DNA of 64,000 bases from Massospora cicadina (Eukaryota; Entomophthoromycota; Entomophthoromycetes; Entomophthorales; Entomophthoraceae): assembly GCA_022478985.1 (NCBI GenBank), contig JAKSZP010017422.1:33036-97035 (forward strand). Reading direction: 5' to 3'. The position numbers and the translations under genes were made by a program. The notes beneath the pieces were generated by a model, which made no database searches, was not told where the DNA came from, and was given only the letters and a program-made list of their open reading frames with translations. How positions within the stretch are numbered: the first letter of the stretch is position 1; every line of letters starts with the position of its first letter. Shown one piece after another: positions 46,480-58,814 of this stretch.

Positions 46480-47760
46480 GGAGAAGGACCCTTAGACATG
46501 GGTAACTTGCCCTCACAGAATGTGTAAAAGATTTAGAAATTAAGTAGAAGTCCAACTGGTAGTGGCATGACACACCTTTCTGACAAATGGTAAGGTCCTA
46601 TATCTTTGATACTCATTTCTTGAAAGACTTTTTATTGTGTTGATTCTAGCGTCCAACATTACCAGATCCCCCTCCTTAAAGTCTGGACCTACCCTTTACT
46701 TCCCATCAGCATTTCATTTGTAGTTCTTAATGAAAGCATCCAAATTTGTTTTTACCTCCTGGTGTACTTTTTGATAAACTTGACAAAAGTTAATTACTGC
46801 TTTCCACCTTATACTGCAATTAGGCTTATCCAAAAGGGGGTTATACCATCACTGATGAATAAGGGAAAGCAAATGATAAATTAATGCTGATCATCGTTAA
46901 AACTGAAATGATAAAGGGGATATGGGGCACAATCCAAGTATTCAGCTGGAGTGGTGTACCACAGGAATTGTTCTAAACATTAATTAATCGTTATTTCTGC
47001 CCATCAGATGTGGGTGGAAAAGCAGTAAAACAACATTTGAGAATATGAAGAATCTTGAAGAGCTCTTTCCATAATATAGATGTGAACTGTGTCCCAAGGT
47101 CGCTAATGATTTCCTGACATATGCCATGTGCAGAAGAAATGTGGGAAACGAATAACTTAGCCATCTGAGCCTAAGTTGCTTTTGTTTGACATGGAATGTA
47201 ATGGGCAAATTTGGTAAACCAGTCCACCATCATAATAGCATCGTGCTCCTCAGAGAGGTATAGTTCCACACTAAATCTTACAGAAAGGGAAGTCTAGGGT
47301 TCTTTTGCTTTCTGGACTTGTACTAACAACCAGCATGAGGCTGATGATTCAATTTAATCCTGTTACAGACAAGGTTCTCCTTAGTATACTAAGCTACCTG
47401 TAATGAAATCACTTCCAGTTATATATTCAGTGGATATGCTCCATGGATTTCGCCATCAGAGTGCCCTACATCTACCCCATCATGATGTTCTTTGATTATC
47501 TCCAGGCGAAGAGGCCTGGCGTAAGCCCATAAGCATACCTGGAACCATAATATATTGTCCTTTATATGGTACCATTCAGCTTGCTGACCTCAGGTCTTTT
47601 ACTTTCTGAGGCTGACTTGCTTCTCAGGGGGTCTACTCCGCAAAGATTAAGCACCAGAGAACCTTCACTTAGATCATAATCATCCTCATTGAGCAAGTTT
47701 TCTACTGATGATACTCCTTATAGCATTGATCTCTTTGGTAAACTGTTCATGCTCAGGTGA
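46480..47760 (-). pseudogene. X integrase
   Basis: On the - strand: a linker and zinc-finger region at about 47760-47330 (weak), a core segment with CQTKAT, SHISSAHGICQEIISDLGTQF (about 47130-47080; Leu for Arg after Asp) and LWKELFKILHI, and a C-terminal segment GDLVMLDARIN (about 46675-46640) with LSRNEYQRYRTLPFV (about 46620-46575), matching the usual …KLAPRYxGPF. Frames change often. 46214-46480 may hold the last residues of pol; no chromodomain can be read with confidence. Confidence 0.75.
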
Positions 47761-47769
47761 AACTCTTGT

Positions 47770-48985
47770 TGACATTCTCTGACATATTATCTTTATGTTG
47801 GCTCATGAGGCATAATGAAATCCAATCCACTATCTCCCTTGGCAGCTCAGCTCTAAGGTATATGAAAAAATAGAATGACTTGTTCAAGCAGAGCAGATCT
47901 CAGGCTAGGTTACTGTATTTTACTCAATCTCTAATCCCAGAATGGTTACTGGCAATTAGATCACTTAAACCACTATGAGTGAAATAAAAAAACTGAGAAT
48001 CTATGGAAAGGTTTTATTAAAGTAAAAAGTGAAGTACTTTATACTTTTGGCAATAACAAGATACAAAATCTATGAAGATTGTGAAATAGTTTGGGATTTA
48101 TGCTAGTGATTTTGAGGGTTCAGGTTTTCTAGTGAGTCAGTGTCTGATTACCACTTTGGTTGCTTCATCCATTTGATTTAAACTTATACCTGCAAGCTTC
48201 TTCTCGCGGTGATTACTCCTGAACTGGATGTATAGTGGCCCTTTCTTCAGTCCTTGTTTCTGGGTTATGGGCCACATCTTCTCCTCAGGTTATTGCTTTG
48301 TTACCCAATTTGGTGATATACTTCTCAATTTTAGGTTTATGCAATGGAGCGCCTTTGATGCGCCATACATCAGGTTTTCTTGTGATTTTTGGAATTGGAT
48401 AATGTCCATTTTTAGCAATATTTAGATGAGAGCCTCGAATATTCCCATCTGGGTAAAGTGGTTGCTAATATTGCGATGTCATTGATGAGTTGCAAGTTAT
48501 TTTGCCTACCCCGCAAAGGTAAAAAGGGGGTAAAGTTTCATAGTCTTCGTAGTCAAAGTAATCATCTTCATTTTATAACCTTCTGGAGCGTCAAGTATCA
48601 TAGTATTATCACATGACGTCATCCTGAGTTCTTGGTAAATTTTTTGACTCGTTTGAAATTATAAAACGGGGTTGTCCAACTCCATCTGCGGTGGGTAAAG
48701 TTTTTACACTTCTGCCAGTTTAAATTTAACTCTGTTCATTCCAACAGTTGAGGAATAATCCGCTGATGCTCTCACAGACTCATCCACAACAGTACCCTTT
48801 ATATATAATCCTGAATCAAGCTTCAAGTTTTTGTTATTAGGGTATATTCAGCGGATAAAGCTAAGAAATGATAAATTTTGTGAAGATACTATACACCTCT
48901 AGATTCTCTAGAGAAACAGGAATTGGAAATTAAGCAATTAGGGAGGTTTTCTTGGATATAATCTTACCTGGAGGAATCACCAGGT
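47770..48985. other. Unassigned segment between integrase and RNase H of X
   Basis: About 1.2 kb lies where relatives have a linker of 100-200 bp. The - strand reads poorly. The + strand has an open segment 48228-48425 rich in Phe, Trp and Ile that I cannot relate to any family. An undetected insertion is the simplest explanation; no repeat pair or target duplication was found. Confidence 0.35.
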
Positions 48986-48989
48986 GGGT

Positions 48990-50460
48990 GTTATACAGCT
49001 CCACTTCCTTGAAATCAGAAGCTGTGACAGAATTATAACTCAATGCGTCAGATAAGCCATTATCACTGCTTTTATGAACTCATAAGAGAACATAAATTGT
49101 GCAAGGGTATCATGACAGTGGGGTTGCCTCAAGAACTTTACCCATGAAGACCAATAATACAGTAAATCCCAATGATCAGTACAATTATGAAAGCCAGGAG
49201 GAACCATGTAGATGGCGGCACCAATAAGTTAACACTTCCACTATCACCAATTGTTTTTTATCATAATAGCATAATATAATTCAGGTGATGACATTTACAG
49301 GAGATGCATACTATTATATACACAACTCTGTCTGTGCTCACTTGTAATATAACAGCAGCAATAGAAAATTTTGAAGCTTCACTAACCACTACAAAATTTT
49401 TGTATGAATCCACGTGGTGAAGTACTGGCGTGGAAAGCAAGGTGCACTTTACAGCCTGTAAGGCATCCACAATTGCAGACAACCCTTAAGGGCTTTGGCT
49501 CACTGTCCTTATACAAAGGCGAGGCGACCTTTGAAAGGTTTATATTGAACTTCTTATAGAATGTTAATGTATCCAAGAAACTTTTAAATCCCTTAACCAA
49601 GGGTGGCGTGGGCCAATCAACAATAGTCTTCTCAATGTATAAAGTGAATATCTAACCTTTGCAAGAATAATGTTGCTCAAGAAGGTGTCCTGGAAATTTA
49701 TTTATAGATTTCTATTTCAGCTATCAAGTTAACTGCTCTAAAGTGTAAACACTTTTTGTGAGTTATCTCATATGAATTCTTGATCTGAGAAGAAAAATAA
49801 CATTTTATATGTTAGGTCCACATCACATACACCTAACAGCTCTTTTAGCGCCGCATCATTATGCTGAAAATTGCAGGTGCATCACCAGAGCTAACAGTCA
49901 TGTCCCAAGATTAGAAAAATTATTTACTGGTATAAATGCAGTAAGCCATTTATAAACCCTTTTAGGCGCGTATTTGGAAAAATGTTTAACCAATCCAACT
50001 TGGTGAAGATTTTGGTTTTTTATAACATAATGAGCAATTTGTGCCTTTATAAAATAGGATGCAGAAAGGGTGGTTAGCCGAGCGGGTAAACTGCTTCCAC
50101 TCCTAGTGCAGGTTTTGAGTTAAATCCTGTACTGGCTAGAAAATATTCTTGGTGTAGTATATTTGTCCCAAGGTTGACCCACCTCGAATAATTTAAAATA
50201 GGATGCAGATCAGGCATGGTTACATTGTTCAAGTTACTATAGTCTACATAAGGGCATAGATTACTGTCTGTTTTTCCACAAATAAAAGTGTTGAGCATAC
50301 TAGAGAAGTACGTGGAAAGATGTAACCTTTAGCAAGTTGCTCAGTAGCCCAAACATCAAGTGATGCCTCTTCTTTCAAGTTTAAGGGGCAAGTAGGGGAG
50401 GAACTGCTAATCATGTTCACTGTGAGTTTAAAACAAACAACCTCAGAATGGTCAGGTAAA
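48990..50460 (-). pseudogene. X reverse transcriptase and RNase H
   Basis: On the - strand RT has KTDSNLCPYVDYSNLNNVTM (about 50275-50215), interrupted by SINE copy B, and later FKSFLDTLTFYKKFN (about 49595-49550). RNase H follows: LLSTPVLHHVDSYKNFVVVS (about 49440-49385), SIAAVILQV, YWCRHLHGSS (about 49230-49205) and an end …DNGLSDALSYNSVTAS near 49060-49020. The YxDD region, expected near 49850, is not readable. Confidence 0.8.
50065..50193 (+). mobile_element. SINE copy B (tRNA-derived head) in X RT
   Basis: A 129-bp insertion is bounded by the 15-bp duplication TAAAATAGGATGCAG (50050-50064, 50194-50208), typical of LINE-type endonuclease integration. The head GGTTAGCCGAGCGGGTAAAC is strikingly like the D-arm region of a Leu/Ser tRNA (A box), with GGTTTTGAGTTAAATCC as a degraded B box about 35 bp on. 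The tail GTATATTTGTCCCAAGG…ACC…CGAATAATT matches the tail of copy A at 13040-13075. It interrupts the RT between DYSNLNNVTMPDLHP and the next motif. It is not a functional tRNA gene, because the acceptor stem cannot be formed. Confidence 0.9.
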
Positions 50461-53240
50461 ACTTTTCAGAAGCCACATCAATTGAAGACTCTAACCCCTC
50501 CAATCAGGGAGGCAAGAAGCTTCTGGATTGGGCTTCAGCAGAGGCGCAAGACTGAGTTTCTGGACATTAGACCATTGTAGAAAAATGCTCAGAGCGTCTA
50601 CTGCAGACGTGGTGATTATAATCTTTCCCTCTCTTCAAAACTATCAAAGTATTGTACATCTGATTGTTTTAATATCAAGCTTATGCCCCACACTATTCCT
50701 AAGATAATTAGGTACAGCAGGTTTTTGACCTCCAAGAAGTGGTCATCAAGGTGCTACTTACCAACTTGGTAATTTCAAAAGGCACTTAACTTTAAGTGGA
50801 CATAGGATGTGAGGAACCTTCCCTAACCATACCACCAGATAAGCATTTTGATTCATGGTAGTTGACTAGGTCTTGATATATACTGTTATTTGTGTCACCA
50901 GTATCTATAGAAACAGATTTCCTAAATTTACCCAAACAGAGAAGAGATAGTAGCTGAGATCAAAAAATATTTAAATTATTTCGATTTAAAATAGAAAGGC
51001 CAAAAACTCACTAGTGGAGTTTTTTTCAGACATGATGATACCATCTTTTTGTAATATCAATTCCTTTCTTGCCTCCCAAGGACGGCAAATCATTGGAGAA
51101 GCTAGGAAAGAGTTCTCAAGGGTGGTCTAATATGCAGGTAACAATTTGAGGCTAGACTTTCAAGAGCTTATGAATGTCTTGATTGTATTTATGTGGTGTT
51201 TTTCAAAATAGCGTTTTTGGATTCTAAAGATAGAACCCCCAATCTGATTGCCAGCTGGTCATCATTATCCACTACCATAATGGTTAAATTCCCTTCCAGT
51301 GAGAATCTACTTTGTTCCATGGGAACAAGTTCAGGAGCTAAACTTAAATCAAATTTTAGTTTATTTAATGAATTAGCCAGAATCTTACTGATCCACTGAT
51401 TCAAAGACCAGAATGGTATATCAGTACTGGACTTCTACATTTCCAGAGAAGAAGTTCTTTTCTTAAGAGAGCTATATATAGAGGTCTCGTTGGTGAAAAT
51501 CAGAGAATATTTAATGAAAGACATATTTGGTTGGGGCTTAGAAATTCGAAAGATGACTGTCAATCACCTGATCAAATTTTACAGGTGAAGTTAACCAAAC
51601 CTGAGCGTTTTTACTAAAATTGATAGCCACAAATGGAAAAATGACGCTTTCTTGACAACAAACAGTGGTAAGGCCTGACTTGACCATAAAGTTTAAATAT
51701 GCCTTTAATAAGTGGCCCTCCTGACAAAGAGAAAACAACTTCTGGAAAGGTTTAAAAAGGAAGCCACGTCTGGTTGATGTGCTTCAATAGGGTGTTACAA
51801 AACTTTAATAGACTTCAATAATTGCGATTAAGCTCTAAAACTATGAAAAAATAGTCAGCTAAACTGAGAGAAAGTTGATATAGAAAGTTAGTTTACACAA
51901 AGGTGCGGACAAGGGCTGTAAAAATGGTACTGAAAGAAGCTTAAGAAGCAAGCAAAGCCAGGTCCAACAACTTCTTATATTTATTACTGAGGTAGGTTAT
52001 GTAAGTCTTGATGTCCATACCCTCCACTTGAACTTTGAGCGATTACACTTCAGGTGGAAAAAGGGCTAAGCTTCCTCGTGGCTTCACTGTAGCATCTTAA
52101 TAACCTTGCTCATATGGTAAAAGGGTGGTGGGTTACATTCCTTCCCCTTAAGAATCCTCAAAATTTCCCAATTTCTTCTTCTACCTTGCCAATAATATAA
52201 TATATGGGGTTTTCAGTGAGTTGATCCAGGCCAAGGACCTTCAACAGTACCCTGGGGATCATCCAACCCCTATGCAAATATTTTTACTATAGGGAAAAGC
52301 GCCCAAATCATCCCCAAGTCACCCTCAATAACAAATAAAGTCAGATCAAGTTATTTTAAATATTGCAAATCATGGATTAGTCTCCCAACTCACTCAATAT
52401 TCCCAAAAAGTGGTTCTAATTAATTAACAACTGAATGAATCCATGCAGATTGGGAAAAAATACATTGATCCAAACAAAAAAGCTGTAATGGGTCTAATGA
52501 TTTAAATTGTTCCTTCATTTGCTTTCAGAATTTTTATAATTTGATAAGATTTTGAAGACTACTTCAACACATGACTCTCTTCCTGGCTCACATCCAATCA
52601 GGGTTTAGGCAGAGCTCCAGGCCCATGGCAGTGCTTTGAGCTCCCCTCCAATCCTTCTGCCCCTCTATACCATAAAGGCAACATCCATCTATAGTGTATG
52701 TTGTAGTTTATCTTTCTTTCTGAGGGTTCTTTTTTGTAAACCTCACTTTTCCTATTTTACTTTCTGTAAAAACCTCCCTCTACACCTTACCATATCTTTC
52801 AAAAATACCATCTGGTGATACATAGTGCCATCTGAAAATACCTTATTATTCATGGACTTGGCGTTCAGATCTAACAATTCAACGTCACTATGAGCTATAG
52901 GTGAGCTAGTGAGAATTTTGTTTCCAAGCATGTCTACTGATCCATCGCGCATGATGTGCACATCTACAACTGCAACTTTCTCAAAATGATTCATCACCAT
53001 TTTGGCGTGATTCATCCAGCAGATGCCCATCTCCTTTCTGATATGATCTCATCCAGAAGCCTACAACCACATAACTTGGAGGAGTCGTCATCCTCCCTAA
53101 TTCCCCTCTCCTGGGGATTGCCCCAACAAGACCCACAGTTTCCCTAATACAGTTTTAGGCTTGTTATGAAGGGTTTTGTTAAGCTTTTAAATGAATTAAT
53201 TTTCACGATAACCTTCTAGCGTCCCACTTAAGAGTCAATA
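50461..53240 (-). pseudogene. X gag and protease region (weak)
   Basis: By position this is PR and gag of X. On the - strand 51738-51538 contains INFSKNAQVWLTSP, like the capsid motif (…KAxxWL…). 52030-52752 reads with a Met start (MGICWMNHAKMVMNHFEKVA…), and 51404-51189 contains …MVVDNDDQLAIRLG… in the region where protease is expected. None of these is diagnostic alone. No zinc knuckle is readable. The 3' boundary is set by the start of the X LTR near 53245. Confidence 0.45.
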
Positions 53241-53811
53241 GATTAGCTGTTACCTTGGCATTCTTGGCTATCCTTTGGGTACTAAAAAACCCAATTTGGA
53301 TGGCCAGGTTTCTTTTAACTAGCCGCCACCCTGACAGGTTTAAAAAAACACAGCAGAGCCTAAAAGGGTTTGAAACCACCAAATACATACTGGAAGGGAA
53401 GATATTCTCCAATGAATATAACAAAAGAAATGCCAAGCCATACAACAACAAAAGAAAGTGATGACAGTATGGTGAGGAGAACATTGGCTGTGACAAATGG
53501 CCAATGCAACCTGTTAATGCTCAGGGAGAGTCCTACAAAGATAAAGTTTTTATTTAAGTATAATAGAAAGGCTGTTCTAATGTTTAGAGAGTCTCCATAA
53601 CTCTTCTTTTCCCATAGAGATAATGGGAAACCCACCACCAGAGGAGCAGAGAACATAATACTAAAACAAACGTAAAGAAAACAAAAGAATGTTAACATTG
53701 GAAAAAGTGGCATTAACATAACAAATATGAATTAAGAAAAAATGCAATAGAACCAATGAAGGCCACAATTTGGTGAAATAACAGAGTCTAAACCAGGCAG
53801 AGCTTCAATTT

Positions 53812-54491
53812 TGTAATGGGCGGGTTTGCTCCAGTACACCACAATGAAATTGGTAGTAATAACTAGGTCATCAAACACATAATGGATAAAATGGCATAGA
53901 TCAATCCCTGAACCCGCACACCATGTCTGGAAGCTATATCATATTCTCAAACCACAGTCCCAGTGATGATGCATGCCAATGGCAGAGTCTGGCTCCAGGA
54001 CAGCGTTGAGAATGAGGCCAATGGTTGACCTAGATCGCTTTTTAAGCTCATGCTCCAGATCTGGGTTTTCTTGAATAAATAATTGTAAAAATAAAAGTAT
54101 TCTAAATGATCTAGCGATTAGTTTGTTAAATGTTGTCACATTTCTTAGTAAATGAAACCAAGTTCTAAGTTGTTGCCTTTACCTTTATATGGCAATGTAA
54201 CCCTTTAACTAGGATCCTTTAACTTAAGCTTACAAGTGATGGCCAGATCAATGTTTTCAAAGTCTCAATGTCCCACTTAATCATTATTTGAATAATTAAG
54301 GACGCCAGTGCTTCATCCTTATGGATCAGCCTCTGTTCTCAGATTTCAGACTACAAAACCTCAATGACCCCATTCATTCTATGATCCTCCATCAATCCTG
54401 ACTTATATGAATCAACCTTCAAATTTTCAGAAGAATCTGAGCTTTCATCAACCAGGTAAGGTGTGGACCAGGCTGTGCCTGATCCATTAAA
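53812..54491 (-). repeat. Y 3' LTR
   Basis: Homologous along its length to 58815-59488. It lies downstream of - strand pol. A + strand open frame starting at 54463 straddles its inner edge and is a shadow. Confidence 0.92.
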
Positions 54492-54509
54492 TCACCCCTC
54501 TGTGAGGCC
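54492..54509 (-). promoter_or_regulatory. Y polypurine tract
   Basis: On the - strand, CCTCACAGAGGGGTGA directly precedes the 3' LTR, in the expected place for plus-strand priming. Confidence 0.7.
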
Positions 54510-55760
54510 TAGAATTCCTAAACTTCTCCAGGCAACGTGCACATCTTCCAGCATTTGCCATGTTGCCTCATATAGTGGATATACAGAAATTTTACCAAGA
54601 ACTTCTTCTGGCCTCTTACCCACCATGCGTCCAGTATATACTTTACCTCATATTCCTGGCTATCCTCCTCATGATGGCTCAATGGTCCCAGCCAATCCGG
54701 ACCTTTTCTTCTAAAAATTCAAAGTCGTGAGGCATGGATCACCAGGTAGACCCTTGACCCTTTTGAAGCTCCAGCCAAAAAGCAACCTTATTGATAGCAC
54801 AAATGATTTTGTATAGGCCTAAAACTTCGGGCCAAGCTTCCAATTTTTACTGGCACAGCGTAGTTCTTAGCCACCACTGACAATTAATCTCCAGGAGCAA
54901 ATAGTGAATCTGGCACCCTCTATTGGTCTTTATGATGCTTCTGCCACACCATGGCTTGTTCCAAGTTACCTTTTAAGTTCCTCTCAATGTCTGCCATATT
55001 TAGAATTATTTAATCTGTCCCCTGACACACTACACCACTTAAACCCCCAAATAGTATAGGATTGAGTCCATGGTCAGCAAAAAATGGGATCATCTCCATC
55101 AACAATTGACAATAGTGGTTATAATCAAACTGGGCCAACCTGACCCATGAGATTTAACCATCTGGCCGATATGAAACATAACACTGGAGATATTTTTCTA
55201 GTTTTTTATTTACCCTCAACATTTTTTTATCGGATTAGTATAATAGACTGAAGCCCTACACGGGCAAATTTACAATTTCCAGAACAAATTGGACCAGAAT
55301 TTTTAGTACAAATTGGGAACACAGGCCAAAAATTTTTTTGCCAGTAGCCCATACCAGGTAAATATCTCATCAATGAAAACCTTTGCTGTGTTCTTGGCTG
55401 AAAAATTGGTGGTGCATAGGAAAAATCAAGCATACTAGTCAACCAATCAACGATCATCATAATTGCATCTTTCCTTGGACCTTTGGCAGCCTGTGATAAA
55501 GTCTACACTAATCAATCCCCAAGGGCGACCCAGAAATTTGAATTGGAATTATCTTAACAACGGGAGGGTTCCTAGAAGGGGTTTTGACCTAACGCAAACC
55601 AAGCATTTCACCACATATTTTATAATAACCTTCTGAAGACCTGGTAACAAATAATTCAGCTGCATCAGTTTGAATATCTTTCTTGAATCCTTGGAATCTC
55701 ACCAATGGGTGATCATGAGAAGCTTACAATACTTTCCATTGCAATGACAGATCTGGGACT
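54510..55760 (-). pseudogene. Y integrase with C-terminal chromodomain
   Basis: On the - strand: KYVVKCLVCVRSK (second half of the zinc finger, about 55640-55600), PWGLISVDFITG with the first Asp (about 55530-55495), DWLTSMLDFS, and NFWPVFPICTKNSGPICSGN (about 55345-55285). The C-terminus at about 54665-54515 reads YEVKYILDAWWVRGQKKFLV and, one frame over, PLYEATWQMLEDVH: the aromatic-rich start and the …EATWE… end of a chromodomain. Chromodomains direct integration to methylated-histone chromatin. The second and third acidic sites are not readable. The frameshift lies inside the chromodomain. Confidence 0.82.
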
Positions 55761-57300
55761 CATATGCACGAATCTTAGTACAATATGACGTTTTATACCC
55801 ATAAGTACAATGGTGGCTGTGCTGCTGACCTTCCGCTGTCTCAGCTTGTAACCAATGACCAAATGCCAACCTCCTGTTCCCGCTATATCTCCTCTTTAAT
55901 TTTCTTTCCATACTTACAATCATCACAAATTGATACATCTGGAACATTGTAGCCGTGTTGAAACCTTTAACTCCATCTTCTTATATGCCAATCCCACATC
56001 ATGACTTAGCCAATTTTCCAAGGTGTTAGCAAATCTTAACCAGTACTCTACCCAAAAAATCGTAATGGGCCAGCTCCACATGCCAACGGGATTGCCGCTG
56101 GTCCACCTTTCTTGGCTCATGATAATATTCCAGTGCTAAATGATCTGTGTAAACCACAAAAGGGGTGGAGATCATACATCAGATGGTGCTGCCATACCTA
56201 AAAACTGAGACCACTGCTAGTAATTCTTTATCATATATCAGGTCTTTCATTTCCACCCGAATTATTTTCAGCTAAAGTAGTACACAGGGTGTTCTTAGCC
56301 ATCTTCCCCTTCTTTTAATAACACCATTTTCATGGCATGATTTGTTGTGTCCATCTCAACCATAAAAGGTTCCCTTGGGGTCCATATGGGCCAGCACTGA
56401 TGTCAAAAGAAGCTTCAATTTTAACAAAGTGAACGCTCAATCCTCCTCCCCTTTTTTAGCACTAAGTGGTCCCAATCTAAAGGGGGATACACCTATCTCC
56501 CGCTCTTCCTCCTCTCCCTACATGAACAGAACATCTCACATTAAGCATGTAAGCGGTAGAGCTATTTGCAACAGCTTATAAAAACTGTCAAAGAAAATCT
56601 ATCATTTCCCAAAAAACTCTGTACCCCTGTTCAGCCCATTGGTGCCTCCATGCTCAAACTTCACGCAGTTTTTTAGGACATATCCCAAGCCCATTTCTAA
56701 GTATAACATTGCTAAAAAACGTTACTAAGTTTTGATTGAATTTTTCGCTTTGATGGTTTCAATCACAGTCCCACTTTTATAAGCGCTTACAGTACTTCCC
56801 ACACATGGCATAAATGCTCTTCTTGGGGATGAGAAACTATGAGGATGTTATTTATATATGTGGAACAGCAACAGTTGATCATCCCACTCAGCACTTGATT
56901 GATCATATGCTGAACACCTCTGGGGCATTCCATAGTCCAAACGGCATTACTAAATAGTGAAAAATACTTAAGTGGCATTTAAATGCCATATACTTTTGGT
57001 GTTTCAGTCTAACAGGTACCTGATTAAAAGCGTCTGCAAAATCTGGCTTTCTAAAGACGGTACAGCTCGTGACCATCAGGAGAAGATCCTCCATCAAGGG
57101 CTTGGGATAAAGATCTGGCTTTGTAACTGCGTAGAGCTGCTGGAAGTACACACATGGACATAAATTCCTGCTTGATTTTTGTACCAGTAGTACTGAAAAT
57201 ACAATGGCGGATTTTAATAGCTCAATCAACCCCTTGCTAAACATTAAACTTACATGCTCCTCCAACGCCGCTTTTGCTCACTGAATTATTGGGTAAACCA
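55761..57300 (-). pseudogene. Y reverse transcriptase and RNase H
   Basis: RT on the - strand: an open segment 57265-56903 with SKGLIELLKSA, FRKPDFADAFNQVPVRLKHQ, and VMPFGLWNAPEVFSI; overlapping in another frame CSTYINNILIVSHPQEEHLC (about 56865-56805), where YINN replaces YxDD. RNase H: MKDLIYDKELLAVVSVFRYG (about 56255-56195), TPFVVYTDHLALEYYHEPRK (about 56165-56105) and RWHVELAHYDF. 55761-56030 holds the linker. The segment 56360-56620 between RT and RNase H contains a 27-bp phrase shared with the Z LTR. Confidence 0.88.
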
Positions 57301-58800
57301 GACATCCATGGGGAAGTTTGGACCCTTCCTTGAATCGAAATGGAGATGTGAATGGGACAGTTGGGGAAAATGGTGAATCTCTTTTTTGGACCAAAAACTC
57401 CCATAAAATCGCGATATTCTGCTAGCAATTCATCCACCTGCATAACTCCCATGCTCTTGGATTTGTCTGGATTAACTCCTCAACTATCAACCTCCATCTC
57501 ATTGGAGGACCTGCACTCAGATTCAAGGTAACTGCACAGAAAGGCAAGTCAATATGAAATCAAGACCAATGCCACCACCACATCCCCAACACCTCTAGAT
57601 GGACCAAAATCTCCATCAAAAAAAACCGCTCCTTGAACCTGAACGGATTCTGCTGTACTCCTATTGAGGGAATTACTCGCCATGTTGAGGCCTTCACTGA
57701 AACATTGGCAAACACAACCTCTGGTCCCTCCAGAATTTCCAACTTCAATTTCTTGGCTAATGCAAGATCAACTCAATTTTCTCTGTCTCTGTATCACCAC
57801 GGCCAACCCCCCTTCTGTTACACACACGTTTATAACTTACCAGGGTAAATAACTGATGATATAGCGAAGTGGCAGATTTATTTTTTAAGGTTTTTAAATT
57901 CATATTTCAGGCAATGAATACTTGAGCACATTCTCCTTCTCATGCCTGTGACCCACTGCTTTGCTGAATTCATCCACATTCCCTTTTTGGGCTCCCCTCT
58001 TGTACAATTATTAAATTACATGGGACTTCCTGATAGCCCCCCTGACTGGGCTGACCTCACACCGGAGATTAACTTTTTTCTTAAAATATGGAGCCTTTGA
58101 GCCAGTCTCATGCCAAAACCAATTGCTTCTCAACCTTCAGGGCTAACATGACCTCCTCCATCAGCATCCACAGAACGTTTGTTGCCACCATGGCTGCCAG
58201 TAAATCTGCTTGTAACCCTTGATGGAACATTTTTGATGATTGTGAGTCTGCCACCCTGGTTAATTTTGCCAATGGATGGAAAATCCATGCATAAAACTCC
58301 ACTGATCTATGCCCCTGGTTAACCATCAGTAGCGCAACTCATGCCTCATCCTTAGCTTCATCCAGGTAGGCTGCACAGTTGATCAAATCCACACACTCAT
58401 CCATGGAACTTGAGATTCAGCTTTGACCTTAATTAACTCCTGCACCCAACCTGCCAGTCCAAGGGTAACGCGTCCATAATTTGGGCTATCTGGAGTGAGA
58501 AAGGGGAATACCCCCTTATAGTCTGTTCCAGAAGTGCCTGAAAATGAAACCATGCTAGCATTTGGTGAATTTAAATCAATGCCTCCATAGACAAGGCTTC
58601 TCAACCGTCATTGGCTTTTGGCATCACCAGGCTTTCTGCTGCTTTTGGAGTTGAAGCACCCCATAAATTCCCCAACTCTTGCATCAAAAAATTCAATGTG
58701 AGTCCTACCATAACCATGGTCTATAAATGTTGGTACCATTTCTCCCCTCCTGAGACCACCACCACTTCTTGGGGCCTCACAAGACAGAAAGGAATGTATT
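57301..58800 (-). pseudogene. Y gag and protease region
   Basis: On the - strand from the 5' LTR: an acidic N-terminus and FLTPDSPNYGRVTLGLAGWV (about 58520-58460), then VNQGHRSVEFYAWIFHPLAK with LTRVAD (58326-58240), matching the Q-G-x-x-S-V-x-x-Y capsid motif of Ty3/Gypsy gag, and a helical tail to 58108. 57748-57560 may be part of the protease (…PSIGVQQNPF…) but no DTG is readable. No clear zinc knuckle. A primer site beside 58815 is not recognisable. Confidence 0.65.
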
Positions 58801-58814
58801 TGAGTTCTGTTTAA

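Noticed and set aside
50066..50145. Functional tRNA gene
   Set aside because: Only the D-arm and a degraded T-arm are tRNA-like; no acceptor stem pairs, and the unit has SINE tail and target duplication.
53203..53719. Membrane protein on the - strand (hydrophobic ORFs)
   Set aside because: The segment is the X LTR, repeated at 43830-44150, where the ORFs are not kept.
54463..54714. 83-codon proline-rich + strand ORF
   Set aside because: It overlaps the edge of the Y LTR and is the shadow of the - strand chromodomain region, which has recognisable motifs.
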